Position numbers and translations under genes: made by a program. A stretch of 64,000 nucleotides of DNA, taken from positions 1-64,000 of the forward strand of contig CP074384.1 of the NCBI GenBank assembly GCA_022041995.1. Direction: 5' to 3'. Below are positions 17,345 to 26,207 of the stretch, piece after piece (position 1 is the first letter of the stretch; every line of letters begins with the position of its first letter). The DNA comes from Cupriavidus necator (GTDB lineage Bacteria; Pseudomonadota; Gammaproteobacteria; Burkholderiales; Burkholderiaceae). The notes beneath the pieces were generated by a model that was not told the origin of the DNA, did no database searches, and saw nothing but the letters and a program-made list of their open reading frames with translations.

Positions 17345-17830
17345 ATGAAGAACGAGCTGGCATCGCCGATGAAGTGCACCATCGAACTGAACGACGTGGA
17401 GAAACGAACCTTGGAAGAGCTTGCGCTGCGGCATCCGTATGAAGACTTCAGGGTTAGAGGACAAGGCTTGTTGCTGCTCGGTGCAGGTCAACGAGTGCAC
17501 GAGATCGCGACGCAGTTGGATGTGAGCAAGAAGACTGTGTACAACTGGACGAACGCCTGGCGCGAGAAAGGGCTGTGCGGCTTGCTCAATGGTCATAAGG
17601 GAGGCCGCCCCCATTCGCTCTGCGAAGACATGGTTGCCACGGCTGTAGCCGCGGCGCGAGCGCAGTCCATGACGCTCAGACAGATTGCGCAGTGCATCGA
17701 GGCCGCCAATGGCATGCCGTTGCCCTGCCGCCTTGAAACGTTGGCCGGGGAACTGAAACGGGCAGGCTTTTCGTACAAGCGCGGCCGATACTCGCTCAAA
17801 AAAAACGCGACGAGCAGGAGTTTGCCGTGA
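17345..17830 (+). CDS. IS630-family transposase, HTH part (OrfA)
   Basis: A 161-residue frame with paired HTH motifs typical of IS630: VHEIATQLDVSKKTVYNWTN and the GLLNGHKGGRPHSL linker, then MTLRQIAQCIEAANGMPLPC. It ends shortly after an A8 run at 17798-17805. A -1 shift in that run gives LKKKRDEQEFAVKAATLEKL, which continues into the catalytic frame. Confidence 0.85.
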   Translation: MKNELASPMKCTIELNDVEKRTLEELALRHPYEDFRVRGQGLLLLGAGQRVHEIATQLDVSKKTVYNWTNAWREKGLCGLLNGHKGGRPHSLCEDMVATAVAAARAQSMTLRQIAQCIEAANGMPLPCRLETLAGELKRAGFSYKRGRYSLKKNATSRSLP

Positions 17831-18378
17831 AGGCTGCCACGCTCGAGAAATTGCAGCAAGCTGCTCGTGATGGTGCATGTCGTCTCGTCTATCTTGATGA
17901 GGCCGGATTTTCGGCCTCGCCGCCGGTGCAGCGTGGCTGGTCGCCAATTGGCCGACCTCACTGCACGGTTCCCCAACCGCACTGCAGGCGTTCAGTCTTG
18001 GGGGCATTGGATTACGGAGCCAACCGGCTTGTCCACCAGACCAGCAAAGGCAGCATCAAGCGTCCCTTCGTTATTGAGTTCCTGGAAGAGATTGCTCAAA
18101 GTGCCACGCCCGGTCAGCTCACGGTCGTCGTGCTCGACAACGCGAAGATCCATCACGCCATCGAGCAGGATATCCTGGACCGCTGGCTCTTCGAGCACCG
18201 TATGGTTCTCTTTCATCTGCCGCCTTACAGCCCCGAACTCAACCTGATTGAAATCGTCTGGAAACATGCCAAGTACCACTGGCGACGCTTCGTCACATGG
18301 ACCAAAGAAACCATCGATACCGAGATCGAAATTCTCCTCTCCGGCTACGGCTCAAAGTTTGAAATCCGTTTCTCGTGA
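17827..18378 (+). CDS. IS630-family transposase, catalytic part (OrfB)
   Basis: A 183-residue DDE domain: first Asp in LVYLDEAGFSASPPVQRGWS, second in VVVLDNAKIHHA, and Glu in YSPELNLIEIVWKHAKYHWR. It overlaps OrfA by 4 bp (ATGA type) but has no independent ribosome binding site that I can see, so expression by frameshifting in the A8 run is likely. Confidence 0.87.
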   Translation: MKAATLEKLQQAARDGACRLVYLDEAGFSASPPVQRGWSPIGRPHCTVPQPHCRRSVLGALDYGANRLVHQTSKGSIKRPFVIEFLEEIAQSATPGQLTVVVLDNAKIHHAIEQDILDRWLFEHRMVLFHLPPYSPELNLIEIVWKHAKYHWRRFVTWTKETIDTEIEILLSGYGSKFEIRFS

Positions 18379-19211
18379 ATACTTAAAGCGCAACGGTTTT
18401 TCCCGGCGGCAATCACAGAAAAAGAAGTCGTTCAAGTCCCACGCACAACGCGACGTACAATTTCAGCGTATTACGCAACTCAAGGCGGAATATCTCGAAG
18501 ACGACCAGCCTGTCCTCAGCATCGATACGAAGAAGAAGGAGATGCTGGGCAATTTCTATCGCGACGGCAAGCTCTACACGCGCGAGCAGCTTGAAGTCCT
18601 CGACCATGATTTTCCGAGCTACAGCGAAGGCAAGGTCATCCCGCATGGGCTGTACGACATCGGGCTGAACAAGGCACATGTGAACATCGGGGTGAGCCGT
18701 GACACGACGCAGTTTGCCTGCGACAGCGTAGCGCACTGGTGGGAAAAACAGGGTCGCGCCGATTATCCCCAAGCCACACGGTTACTGCTACTGTGCGATG
18801 GCGGAGGTAGCAACCCAAGTGATTCGTGGCTTTTCAAAGCGGATCTGCAAGATCTGGCAGACCGGCTCGGACTGGAAATCCGGGTGGCCCACTACGCCCC
18901 ATACTGCTCGAAACATAATCCGATCGAGCACCGCGTGTTTCCACACATTACGCGAGCCTGTGCTGGCGTAGTCTTCAGCAGCGTTAGTCTGGTTCGTGAA
19001 CTGATCGAAAAAGCCTGCACAAAAACCGGACTGAAAGTTACTGCTGACATTCTTGACGGAGTCTATGAAGCCGGACGGACAGTCACTCGTTGCGTCCGTG
19101 CTTCACTGAACATCGAGTACGACTCAACCTTGCCTGCGTGGAACTACAGCATCCGCTCACGGAACGCCGCATAGCGGGAAGTTATTTCGAGCACGTTCCT
19201 TAGTCAAATTC

Positions 19212-19496
19212 ATGCGTGCCGAGGCCGACACGATGTTCGATCCGCGGCACTGGCCGCTGCCGGATGCGCGCATGATCTGGCAGTTCTGCGATGTGCTGGC
19301 CAGAGCACTGGTCATCCACGCGGGCGCGCTGCCGACTGTGCCTCAGTATCTCTATATGCCGCAATCGGGACAGCTGGATCTGCTTTACAATAGGCTTGGC
19401 AGGCGGTTTGCGTCTGGACTCTATGGTCTGCGTTTCCGCTGCGTGACCCAACCGACCCGGGACACAGGAGGTTTCTATGGCTTTGAACGCGCGTAA
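19212..19496 (+). CDS. Hypothetical protein, possibly 5'-truncated
   Basis: A 94-residue protein with LPDARMIWQFCDVLARALVI in the middle, QYLYMPQSGQLDLLYNRLGR and a C-terminal GLYGLRFRCVTQPTRDTGGF. It begins 11 bp from the ISAzo13 right end, so the native start may have been lost. Overlap of its 3' end with the next gene's start suggests translational coupling. Function unknown. Confidence 0.5.
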   Translation: MRAEADTMFDPRHWPLPDARMIWQFCDVLARALVIHAGALPTVPQYLYMPQSGQLDLLYNRLGRRFASGLYGLRFRCVTQPTRDTGGFYGFERA

Positions 19497-19713
19497 TCCG
19501 CTGCCGGCCCGTCTGGCCAAAGGCAGCAAGGCGAGCAAACAACTGCGCCCCGAGGTCGTCGCGAGGCAGAAGCGAGGCGTGCAGGTCCTGCTGGCGCACG
19601 CGGACACGGCCGCGCAAAAGGGGCAGTCCCATCCGCCGGTGCGCAGCGCCTACACCGGCACGCTGCGCGTGCGCGCCGTGGTCGCAGGCAAGCTGCCCGT
19701 GACGGTCAAGTAG
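19477..19713 (+). CDS. Hypothetical basic protein (78 aa)
   Basis: Starts MALNARNPLPARLAKGSKAS with AGGAGG about 7 bp upstream, a strong ribosome binding site. The protein is Lys/Arg/Ala-rich with no Cys and no membrane segment. It overlaps the preceding gene by 20 bp and is followed by a terminator hairpin, so the two form a small operon. Family not recognised. Confidence 0.5.
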   Translation: MALNARNPLPARLAKGSKASKQLRPEVVARQKRGVQVLLAHADTAAQKGQSHPPVRSAYTGTLRVRAVVAGKLPVTVK

Positions 19714-19770
19714 CGCAGTGCAACGCCCAGCACGTGCCTCCCGACCGGGAGGCCTCACATTGCTGAAAAA

Positions 19771-19797
19771 GCCTCCCCATCGCGGGAGGCTTTGTTC
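19771..19797 (+). terminator. Rho-independent terminator
   Basis: GCCTCCC at 19771-19777 pairs with GGGAGGC at 19784-19790 across a six-base loop, followed by TTTGTT and preceded by an A run, so it may work in both directions. It closes the small two-gene operon. Confidence 0.8.
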
Positions 19798-19835
19798 ATA
19801 ATGGCGCGACGCTAAGACGCCTGCCCCTTACCAGC

Positions 19836-19985
19836 ATGAGCTGGAGCTGGTGACACTGGCATCGTTGGTGCGAGCCGATCACCTGCTGCGCAAGATTGAT
19901 GCGAGTTCGTTGGACGAAGGTCGCGCGCCTGTACTGGGCCGACAATGTTCGCCCGGCGCTTGATCCGGTGACGGTGTTCAAACCG
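19836..19985 (+). pseudogene. IS1182-family transposase N-terminal remnant
   Basis: Fragments in two frames, HELELVTLASLVRADHLLRK then, after a shift near 19929, LYWADNVRPALDPVTVFKP. These match the conserved beginning of IS1182-type transposases. Everything after about 50 residues is missing. The upstream residues are also degraded, so this is a relic. Confidence 0.55.
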
Positions 19986-20058
19986 GCCGAAAGGTGTCCT
20001 TAAAAATTTAGCGGGCATGCACCTCGCCAATAAGCCCGCCGATTTGACCACCACGCTC

Positions 20059-20427
20059 ATGGCAAAGCCCCGAATTGACAACAAGCGCGAACAGCGCATC
20101 TCGATGGAGATCGTTGTCGACGCATACACCGAAGAAGAATGCGCGATGGCGTGGTACTGCCATCTCGAAGAAAGCCTGAGCTTTCCATTCGAAGCGCGGG
20201 TACGTCAAACCATGGCCGCTTCTCCGCTTCGTACCAGCGAACAAGTTTGCGTCACCGGACTCGCTCATGACCAGCTGTGCCGCTTTGCCATCTTTGTGCG
20301 AGCGCAGTACCGCCAGCGTGAGATCGTCGTCCCCCTTGCCCAACTTGTGCCGCTTCGCGCCAATCAGAGCACTCGGCTTGCTGTCTCCGATTGGCACTAC
20401 TGGTGCGACCAAGGCTATAGCTTTTGA
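20059..20427 (+). CDS. Small conserved protein annotated elsewhere as calcium-binding-like
   Basis: A 122-residue protein started at MAKPRIDNKREQRISMEIVV. The stretch DAYTEEECAMAWYCHLEESL followed by SFPFEARV, then EQVCVTGLAHDQLC and VPLAQLVPL, matches a small bacterial family in which a WYxxLExxLxFPF motif is conserved and which is often labelled calcium-binding. I am not sure of the biochemical role. It stands alone, downstream of the IS1182 relic. Confidence 0.6.
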   Translation: MAKPRIDNKREQRISMEIVVDAYTEEECAMAWYCHLEESLSFPFEARVRQTMAASPLRTSEQVCVTGLAHDQLCRFAIFVRAQYRQREIVVPLAQLVPLRANQSTRLAVSDWHYWCDQGYSF

Positions 20428-20643
20428 GCATTTTAAGCCCATGCGCAGCCGGCCACATCCTCCAACTGAGTCCTCCAGTAGGGGCTTTCATGTCTCACTG
20501 CTGCGGGGAAAGGTGGAAACGAATGCGAGGAACTATCCCCTGCAGAAGCCCGATTCCTGATTGTACGGACTATCATCACGTTTGCTGATTTCTGGCCCCT
20601 GCTACTAGGCCGGAAGTGTTCTGAAGAATTGCCCAGATTGCCT

Positions 20644-21975
20644 ATGCCCATAATTTCTCTCACTGAAGCGCTGAACAATCTCACGGTAGACAATCTGAAA
20701 TCGCTGATGCGCTGGCTTCCGGAAGCCTCACGCATCGGAAAGAAGAGTGGGCTGGTTGAAGAGATCCTGCGCAACCTTGCCGGCGACAGGCTGCAAGCGC
20801 TGTGGGAAGGGCTGGACGAGACTCAACGTCTGGCGGTAGCAGAGGCCACCTATGCGGGGGATGGCTGCTTTAATGCCACGCGGTTTCGAGCCAAGTATGG
20901 GCGTTTGCCGAATTTTTCGGTCCGGGACGATCGGCGCCGACACGAGCACCATGGGCCGCCCACGGCGTTGTGCCTGTTTTTGTACTATCAGAATGGATGG
21001 CGCTACGTGCCTGCCGATCTGAACGAGCGGCTCATGGCATTCGTGCCGGCGCCAGAGCCTGTCCGGCTGGACACGGTCGATACGCTTCCCGGCATGTACG
21101 GTGAAAGCCCATTGTCGGTGCGGCTGTGTGAGCGCGATGCCCTGGCGGATCTACCGCTGCTACTGCGTCTGGTGGATCAGGGAAAGCTTAAGGTCAGCGA
21201 GAAGACAGCGCTGCCGGGCACGGCGACGTTGCAATTGTTGTGCGGGCAACTGTCCGGTAGCGACTACTACGCCGAGCACGTGCCGGGACCCACCGATCAG
21301 GAGATAGGGCCGATCAAGGCATTTTCTTGGCCGATGCTGCTTCAGGCAGCGGGGCTTGTGCAACGTAACGGGAGCAAGCTGGTGCTAAGCAAGGCCGGAC
21401 TGACAGCCCTGACGACGCCAACGGCTGACGTGCTTGGCAAAATCTGGCGGAAATGGCTGAGAGCGACGTCGCTGGATGAATTTAGCCGAATAGATGTCAT
21501 CAAGGGGCAAAAAGCCAAGGGCGGTGCGATGGGTGCAGTGGCGCCGCGCCGCGCGGCGATCGCCGAGATGCTGCAGCGTTGTCCGGCCGGGGAGTGGATC
21601 AGCATCGACGCGTTTTCCCGTCTCATGGTGGCAACTGGGCATACTTTCGACGTGGCCCGCGACCCTTGGAGTCTTTACATTTGTGAGGCGGATTACGGCA
21701 GCCTGGGGCACAGCGGCTACCATGACTGGGACATTCTTCAGTTGCGGTATATGCTCTGCTTCCTGTTCGAGTATGCGGCGCCACTTGGCATCCTTGATAT
21801 CGCATACACCGAACCGGCGGGGGCTCGGCCTAATTTTCACGATATGTGGGGAACGGACGAACTCCAATTCCTCAGTCGCTACGATGGCCTGGCCTATTTT
21901 CGCGTGACCTCGTTGGGCGCCTATTGCCTTGGCGCCAGCGGCCACTACACGCCGGCGCGGTCCAGTCTAGCGTAA
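20644..21975 (+). pseudogene. Helicase-associated (XPB/Ssl2-like) domain protein, 5' part
   Basis: From ATG 20644, MPIISLTEALNNLTVDNLKS opens a SAP-like/helical N-terminus, followed by a long winged-helix-rich region (RLAVAEATYAGDGCFNATRF, SWPMLLQAAGLVQRNGSKLV). The end of the frame, YFRVTSLGAYCLGASGHYTP, leads into the C-terminal domain, which continues in another frame at about 21960. This resembles proteins carrying the helicase-associated PF13625 (XPB/Ssl2 N-terminal-like) domain, without an ATPase core. The intact protein would be about 590 residues. It lies 360 bp before the Wadjet operon on the same strand and may be a partner. Confidence 0.55.
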
Positions 21976-22420
21976 GGCTATCCATCATGCCCGGCATGCA
22001 GGTCAAGGTCATCGCGGGCCGTCTGTCGGCAGAAGAGTCTCTGGTTCTGGACATGTGGGCAACCGAAGAGGCGGACAGACTCTGGCGGCTCGACCTTCAG
22101 AAGGCCATCGTAGCGGTCGAGAGGGGCATGACATCGCCGAACTTCGCGAATTCCTGCAGGCCTGGGACGACCAGCCGGTGCCAGACACGGTGGAATCCTT
22201 CATCAAGCGGGCTGGCAAGCAGGGCAAGGCGCTGAAAGTCGCGGGGACCACGCTGCTGATTGATTGCAATGACGCGCAAATGGCAGCCATGCTGGCCACG
22301 CGCAAGGAGACCGCCCATCTGTGTCTGCGCGCCGGTGATAAGCATGTGGTAGTGCGGCTCGAGGACGAAGATAAGTTCCGGACACATGTTCGCGCGTTGG
22401 GCTATGGGATGACGGCCTGA
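21976..22420 (+). pseudogene. Helicase-associated domain protein, 3' part (two frameshifts)
   Basis: Continuing in frame from SIMPGMQVKVIAGRLSAEES (about 21988) to KAIVAVERG near 22125, then another frame with HDIAELREFLQAWDDQPVPD and ending HVRALGYGMTA at 22420. This is the expected C-terminal end of the upstream protein (a LPDLEVxV-like strand followed by the HDI.ELR.FL region). The second break is restored by adding one G to the GGGG run near 22123-22126. Both breaks are one missing base. Confidence 0.5.
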
Positions 22421-22783
22421 GGTTTGCGCCGGTCGGTGGTGCCATGCCAGGGGCGAGCGCTATGCGACGCGAAGATAGATGGGTGACAGCCCGGCCACAG
22501 ACGCAGGCCGTGGTGCTGGCGGGTGGCTCGATGCCGCCGAGCGGGTCCCGGTGAGGTTCCGTCCCCCAATCGTATTTGGGCCAAGTCCAACTGCCGTACC
22601 CATTCCGGCTCGTAAGGCACCTACCGGGTCGCCAGGGCGCGGCCCCGCACAGGGTGCGCCGGCGCCAGGCGATCCCTGAAGCAGTCGCGCGGCGGGGCAG
22701 GGCAGGGTGGTATCGTACGATTTTGTTCGCTGCGTCGATGGTACGCAGGTGCAATGCCAGAGTGAAGGGGGACATCAGCCGCC
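22421..22783. other. 363-bp spacer before jetA
   Basis: No recognisable coding sequence. It presumably contains the promoter of the Wadjet operon; I cannot pick a convincing -35/-10 pair in this GC-rich stretch. AAGGGGG about 11 bp before the jetA ATG is a likely ribosome binding site. Confidence 0.35.
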
Positions 22784-23749
22784 ATGGTGGATTCGGGGTA
22801 TCCGCAGTTCTTTCGTCCGTTGACACTGAAGAGGCGAAGGCTGATCGCTGCCTGCATCCGCGCATTCTATGCGCGGCTGTATGGTTCCCATGCCGACTAC
22901 CGCTCCATCCTTGGGCGCGAGGACTTGCGTGACCTCTTTGTCCAGACCATGCAGTCCGCCACGCTGCCGGCCGATCCTGCCGGTGAAGATGGCGAAGACG
23001 GATTCGCTGCCAGTGACCTGGCCGACGACCAGAAGTTGGCAAGTGCCATCGTGCGCCTCCTTGTCGCGGACGGCTGGCTCGAAACCGCCGAGGATCGCGT
23101 CCGGCTGGTTACCGCCTATCGCTTCACCCGCGCCGGCAAGATCTTCGCTCAGGCGCTGACGCTGGCCGACCGCCCACGCGAACGGACCCGTCAGCGCAAC
23201 ATGCGCTCCTGCAAGAATGCACTGAGTGCCTTCATCGAGCGCCGCGACGTGGAGGACCTGCTCGACGCCTACGAGTATGCCGATCGGGTCATTGCCGACC
23301 TCTCTGAAGATATCGAGCTCTTCTACGACCTGGCCCGCAAGATACTGCTCGATGCGCATGTACAGGGCAATTGGGATGGGTTCATCGAATTCGTAGAGCG
23401 ACGTTTTCGTGATGAGTTCTCGCCCCGCCTGGTCTATGACAATGCCGAGCGCCACCGGCTGGACATCGGGGCGCTGATCGAACGTCTGAACGAGTTGACC
23501 GCGGTCGAGATGCAGGCCATTGACGATGAGCTGGCCAACCACGCGGCATGGGCCGCGCAGGCCGCGCCGGACGGGGCTATCTTGAGATGGATGCTTGATC
23601 GGATCGACGAGATGGTGACCGCGGCCTGCCGAACGAAGCAGCCGGAATTGTTCCGGGCTATGGAAAGCTATGTCCGCCGCCATGTGGTCTTGTTGTCGCA
23701 GAGTCTGTTCATGGGGCATCGGGCAGCGGGGCGGCATTGTCCACCCTGA
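22784..23749 (+). pseudogene. jetA: Wadjet JetA, N-terminal part (MukF/kleisin-like)
   Basis: Encodes MVDSGYPQFFRPLTLKRRRL and a helical winged-helix domain ending near MESYVRRHVVLLSQSLFMGH. The opening FFRPL...R motif and AFYARLYGSHADY are typical of JetA proteins from non-type-I Wadjet systems; it does not look like the DUF3375 JetA of type I. JetA is the kleisin-like subunit bridging the JetC SMC dimer. The frame breaks at about 23725; a single added base in the G-rich stretch joins it to the next frame. The promoter region is just upstream and jetB-D follow with overlaps. Confidence 0.78.
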
Positions 23750-24213
23750 TCCGCCGCCTGGGGGAGATGCCGGAGCGGGATCAGCGCGCGTGGCTGGAGC
23801 GGCAGGGAGCGGCGCTCGCACCGGTCAGCGTGGCGCTGTATGATCCTGCCGCGGTGCAGCCGAGAAAGGCCGCCGAGCGTAACCGGGCACAGGCCGTGAG
23901 CATTGTTCCGGAGATCACGCGGGAAGAGCGTTTGCGTCAATTCTTACGGCAAGCGGAGGAGCGAGCCTTCTCCCTGTCGCATCACGATGTCGTGGATTAC
24001 CTGCTCGGTTCCATGCGTGGCACGGGTGCGCTGCGCCTGTCCGAGTTGCCGGTCGACGATGCCATCCAGGCGTTATCGTTGTTGCGGGCAGTCGAGGCAG
24101 CACGAGACCATGAGGGACTGGACGTGGAGCGGCTAGATGCCGAGCCGCTGGACAATGCCATCATGTCGGGCACCGACTATGCAATCAGGAGGCGCCACAT
24201 CGGCCATGGATGA
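23737..24213 (+). pseudogene. jetA: Wadjet JetA, C-terminal part
   Basis: Resumes as STLIRRLGEMPERDQRAWLE and holds a C-terminal winged-helix-like domain with LSHHDVVDYLLGSMRGTG and LSELPVDDAIQALSLLRAVE. The C-terminal domain in kleisins contacts the SMC head. It ends 8 bp inside the jetB start (ATGGATGA overlap). With the N-terminal part the protein would be about 475 residues, the size expected for JetA. Confidence 0.75.
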
Positions 24214-24892
24214 AATTACGATTGGGCAACTGGTGGAAGCGGAACTGAAGGCGGGGGGCGTCAGACCGGAGGCGTTCCGGCAGATTCTCGGCCGCCTGTT
24301 CGGGCTGTCCATCCTGCACCGGGAGGACAGCGCCATCGAGCGTCAGCTCTACGACGACGCCGTGCGTATCGAGGGCCTGCTCAATGCGTACTTCGACGTG
24401 GGCGGGTTCCGGCTGCTGCACGAGCGGCATCAGAGTTATTTTCGGCTTTACCCGCCGGGGGCGCGCGTGCCGGGACTTCCCGCCGAGGACGATGCTATCG
24501 CGGTGGACGCCGTGCGGGCGAAGCTCTCCGCCGATTTCGTGGCATGCTGCCTGGTGCTGCGCTTGCTGTACAACGAAAGCCTGCGCCAAGGCTCGATCAA
24601 CGAGCGCAACGAAGCGCTTGTCACCGTGGAATACCTGAATGCCACGCTGACTGCGCAGGCGCGCCGCTCACTGCCGGCCAAGACTGCGCGGGAGAAGCTC
24701 TTCGCCGACCTGAAGCGTGCCCGCCTGATCGATTACCGGGCGGATTCCGAGGTGGAAGATGCTGACGCTCTGGTCGCCATTCGTGGGACGATCCTGCAGT
24801 TCGTGGCGGATTCCGCCATTGATGCCCTGCTGGCCGAAACACGAACGCCCGTGTCGGCCGTCACGTCGCCAGAGCCTGACGATGAAGCTTGA
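24206..24892 (+). CDS. jetB: Wadjet JetB (KITE/MukE-like, DUF4194-type)
   Basis: A 228-residue protein from ATG 24206 (MDEITIGQLVEAELKAGGVR). Features: an N-terminal helix bundle, FGLSILHREDSAIERQLYDD, a winged-helix with YFDVGGFRLLHERHQSYFRL, and LVTVEYLNATLTAQARRSLP. JetB is the KITE subunit that binds JetA and completes the condensin-like JetABC motor. It overlaps jetA by 8 bp and jetC by 11 bp, so the genes are translationally coupled. Undamaged. Confidence 0.85.
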   Translation: MDEITIGQLVEAELKAGGVRPEAFRQILGRLFGLSILHREDSAIERQLYDDAVRIEGLLNAYFDVGGFRLLHERHQSYFRLYPPGARVPGLPAEDDAIAVDAVRAKLSADFVACCLVLRLLYNESLRQGSINERNEALVTVEYLNATLTAQARRSLPAKTAREKLFADLKRARLIDYRADSEVEDADALVAIRGTILQFVADSAIDALLAETRTPVSAVTSPEPDDEA

Positions 24893-26207
24893 GAAGCTCA
24901 TCCTGGTCAACTGGGGCTTCGTGGTGTCCCGGGAATACCCCTTTGGCCACACCACCTTGCTGTCGGGTTCGACCGGAGTGGGGAAGTCCTCTTTCCAGGA
25001 CGCGATCCAGCTGGTTATGACCGGCGGCAAGCAGCACATCAACGTGTTCAACTCGGCGCAGGACGAGAGCGGCGCCTCGCGCGCCGGCGGCAAGGTGAGG
25101 CGGACGCTCGCGTCCTACGCGGTAGGCATGCGCGACAACCTCTGCGTCCGGCCGTATGGGTCGCACACCTATGTCGTCGCCGTCTTCGCACCCGATGCCG
25201 GGGAGTCCGCCGAGCCATTCAGCGCCGTGGTGGCCGTGGAAGCCGCCGTGTCCGGTACACGCGAGCAAGGCCGCAGCGTCGATGTGGCGCGCAAGCTTTA
25301 CTTTGTGCTGCCGGGCAGCCGCGTGATGGAGGCGGATTTCATCGAATCGCGCAAGGGCAATTCGATTACGGCGGTAAAGGTCGAGGATATCTACCATCGG
25401 CTGCGCCAGCGCTATCCGCGCGTCCTGCCGTTCGAGAACAGCATCGAAGACTATCTGTGCAAGCTCTATGCCGAGTTTCGCGGCGGCGGCAAGACGCTGG
25501 TCGGGCCGCGCGAGGCGGAAGGGGCGGCGCGGGCTTTCGTCCAGTCCATTGCCCGCAAGACCGTCGGCTCGGTGGACGAGCTGATCCGGGAGCAGGTGCT
25601 GGCCGAGCCTGATTTCTCCGATCAGATCGGGCATATCGCGTCGCTCATGCAGAACGTTCAACGTCTGCGCAAGATCGCCACCGAATTACTGGCGTGCCGG
25701 GAGCGGCTGGCAGTGCTGAAGGCACACGCGGATGCGTTCCTTACCGCGTTCGAAGAGGCCATGGAGGCCGAACTGGGCGAAGCGCTGCGCCGACAGCAGG
25801 ATGTCGAGGAGGAGATCCAAAGACTGGAGGCCTGCCGGCGCCTCGCCTTGGCCGATGTCGAAAAGCAGCAGGCGCTTGCCGACCGACACGCGCAGGCGCT
25901 AAAGCGCGCCACGGAATTGCACGGCACTGCCAAGGGGCGGCTCAATGGCAATCCGGTGGCGCAGGATCGTGAGCGGCTCAGCCGCGAGATAGCCGCGGCC
26001 ACCGATGGTCGATCCCGTATCGCGCTGGACGTCCTGGCCGCCCTGACGGGCTTGCGCGGGTACTGGACGAACTGGCTGCCCTGGCCAAACTGCCTGCAGG
26101 GCCGGCGTCTGCCTACGCACCCCATGTGGAGCGGCTGGTCGTCGATGCCGCGGCAATCGATGCCGCCGACGGCCAGGCCGCCGCGCGTGAACTCGCGGCG
26201 ATGCTGA
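24882..26207 (+). pseudogene. jetC: Wadjet JetC SMC-like ATPase, N-terminal part
   Basis: Starts MKLEKLILVNWGFVVSREYP. Walker A is GSTGVGKSS at residues 29-37. The N-terminal ATPase lobe continues to about residue 260, then a coiled coil begins (RLAVLKAHADAFLTAFEEAM onward, with many Glu/Arg/Leu heptads). The coding frame breaks near 26055 (GLRGYW in this frame, ARVLDELAALAKLPAGP in the other), so the last 50 residues to 26207 are not genuine. One added base near TTGCGCGGG restores the frame. JetC is the SMC motor that extrudes DNA loops on circular plasmids. Confidence 0.85.

Larger units (their letters stand above)
17296..18383 (+). mobile_element. IS630-family insertion sequence
   Basis: A 1,088-bp insertion exactly between two TA dinucleotides (17294-17295 and 18384-18385), the hallmark target duplication of IS630/Tc1/mariner elements. 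Removing it and one TA restores the ISAzo13 transposase. Ends start AGTGTCTTGAGTAAAC on the left and, complemented, AGTATTCACGAGAAAC on the right, imperfect inverted repeats. Confidence 0.88.
17083..19174 (+). pseudogene. ISAzo13-family transposase, main part (copy B), split by IS630
   Basis: The 5' piece runs to 17295 and ends VSVRTVRQLL; the 3' piece resumes at 18386 with KRNGFSRRQSQKKKSFKSHA and runs to 19174. Joining them restores the copy A sequence without change. The DDE residues are all in the 3' piece. The gene cannot make an intact enzyme but could be mobilised by copy A. Confidence 0.85.
16791..19200 (+). mobile_element. ISAzo13-family insertion sequence, copy B, interrupted by IS630
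   Basis: Same ends as copy A, opposite orientation. Without the 1,090-bp insert and TA duplication it would match copy A's 1,320 bp. The IS630 element splits the transposase at the codon after VRQLL. Copies A and B flank the antitoxin/PIN pair in inverted orientation, like an inactive composite transposon. Confidence 0.8.
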
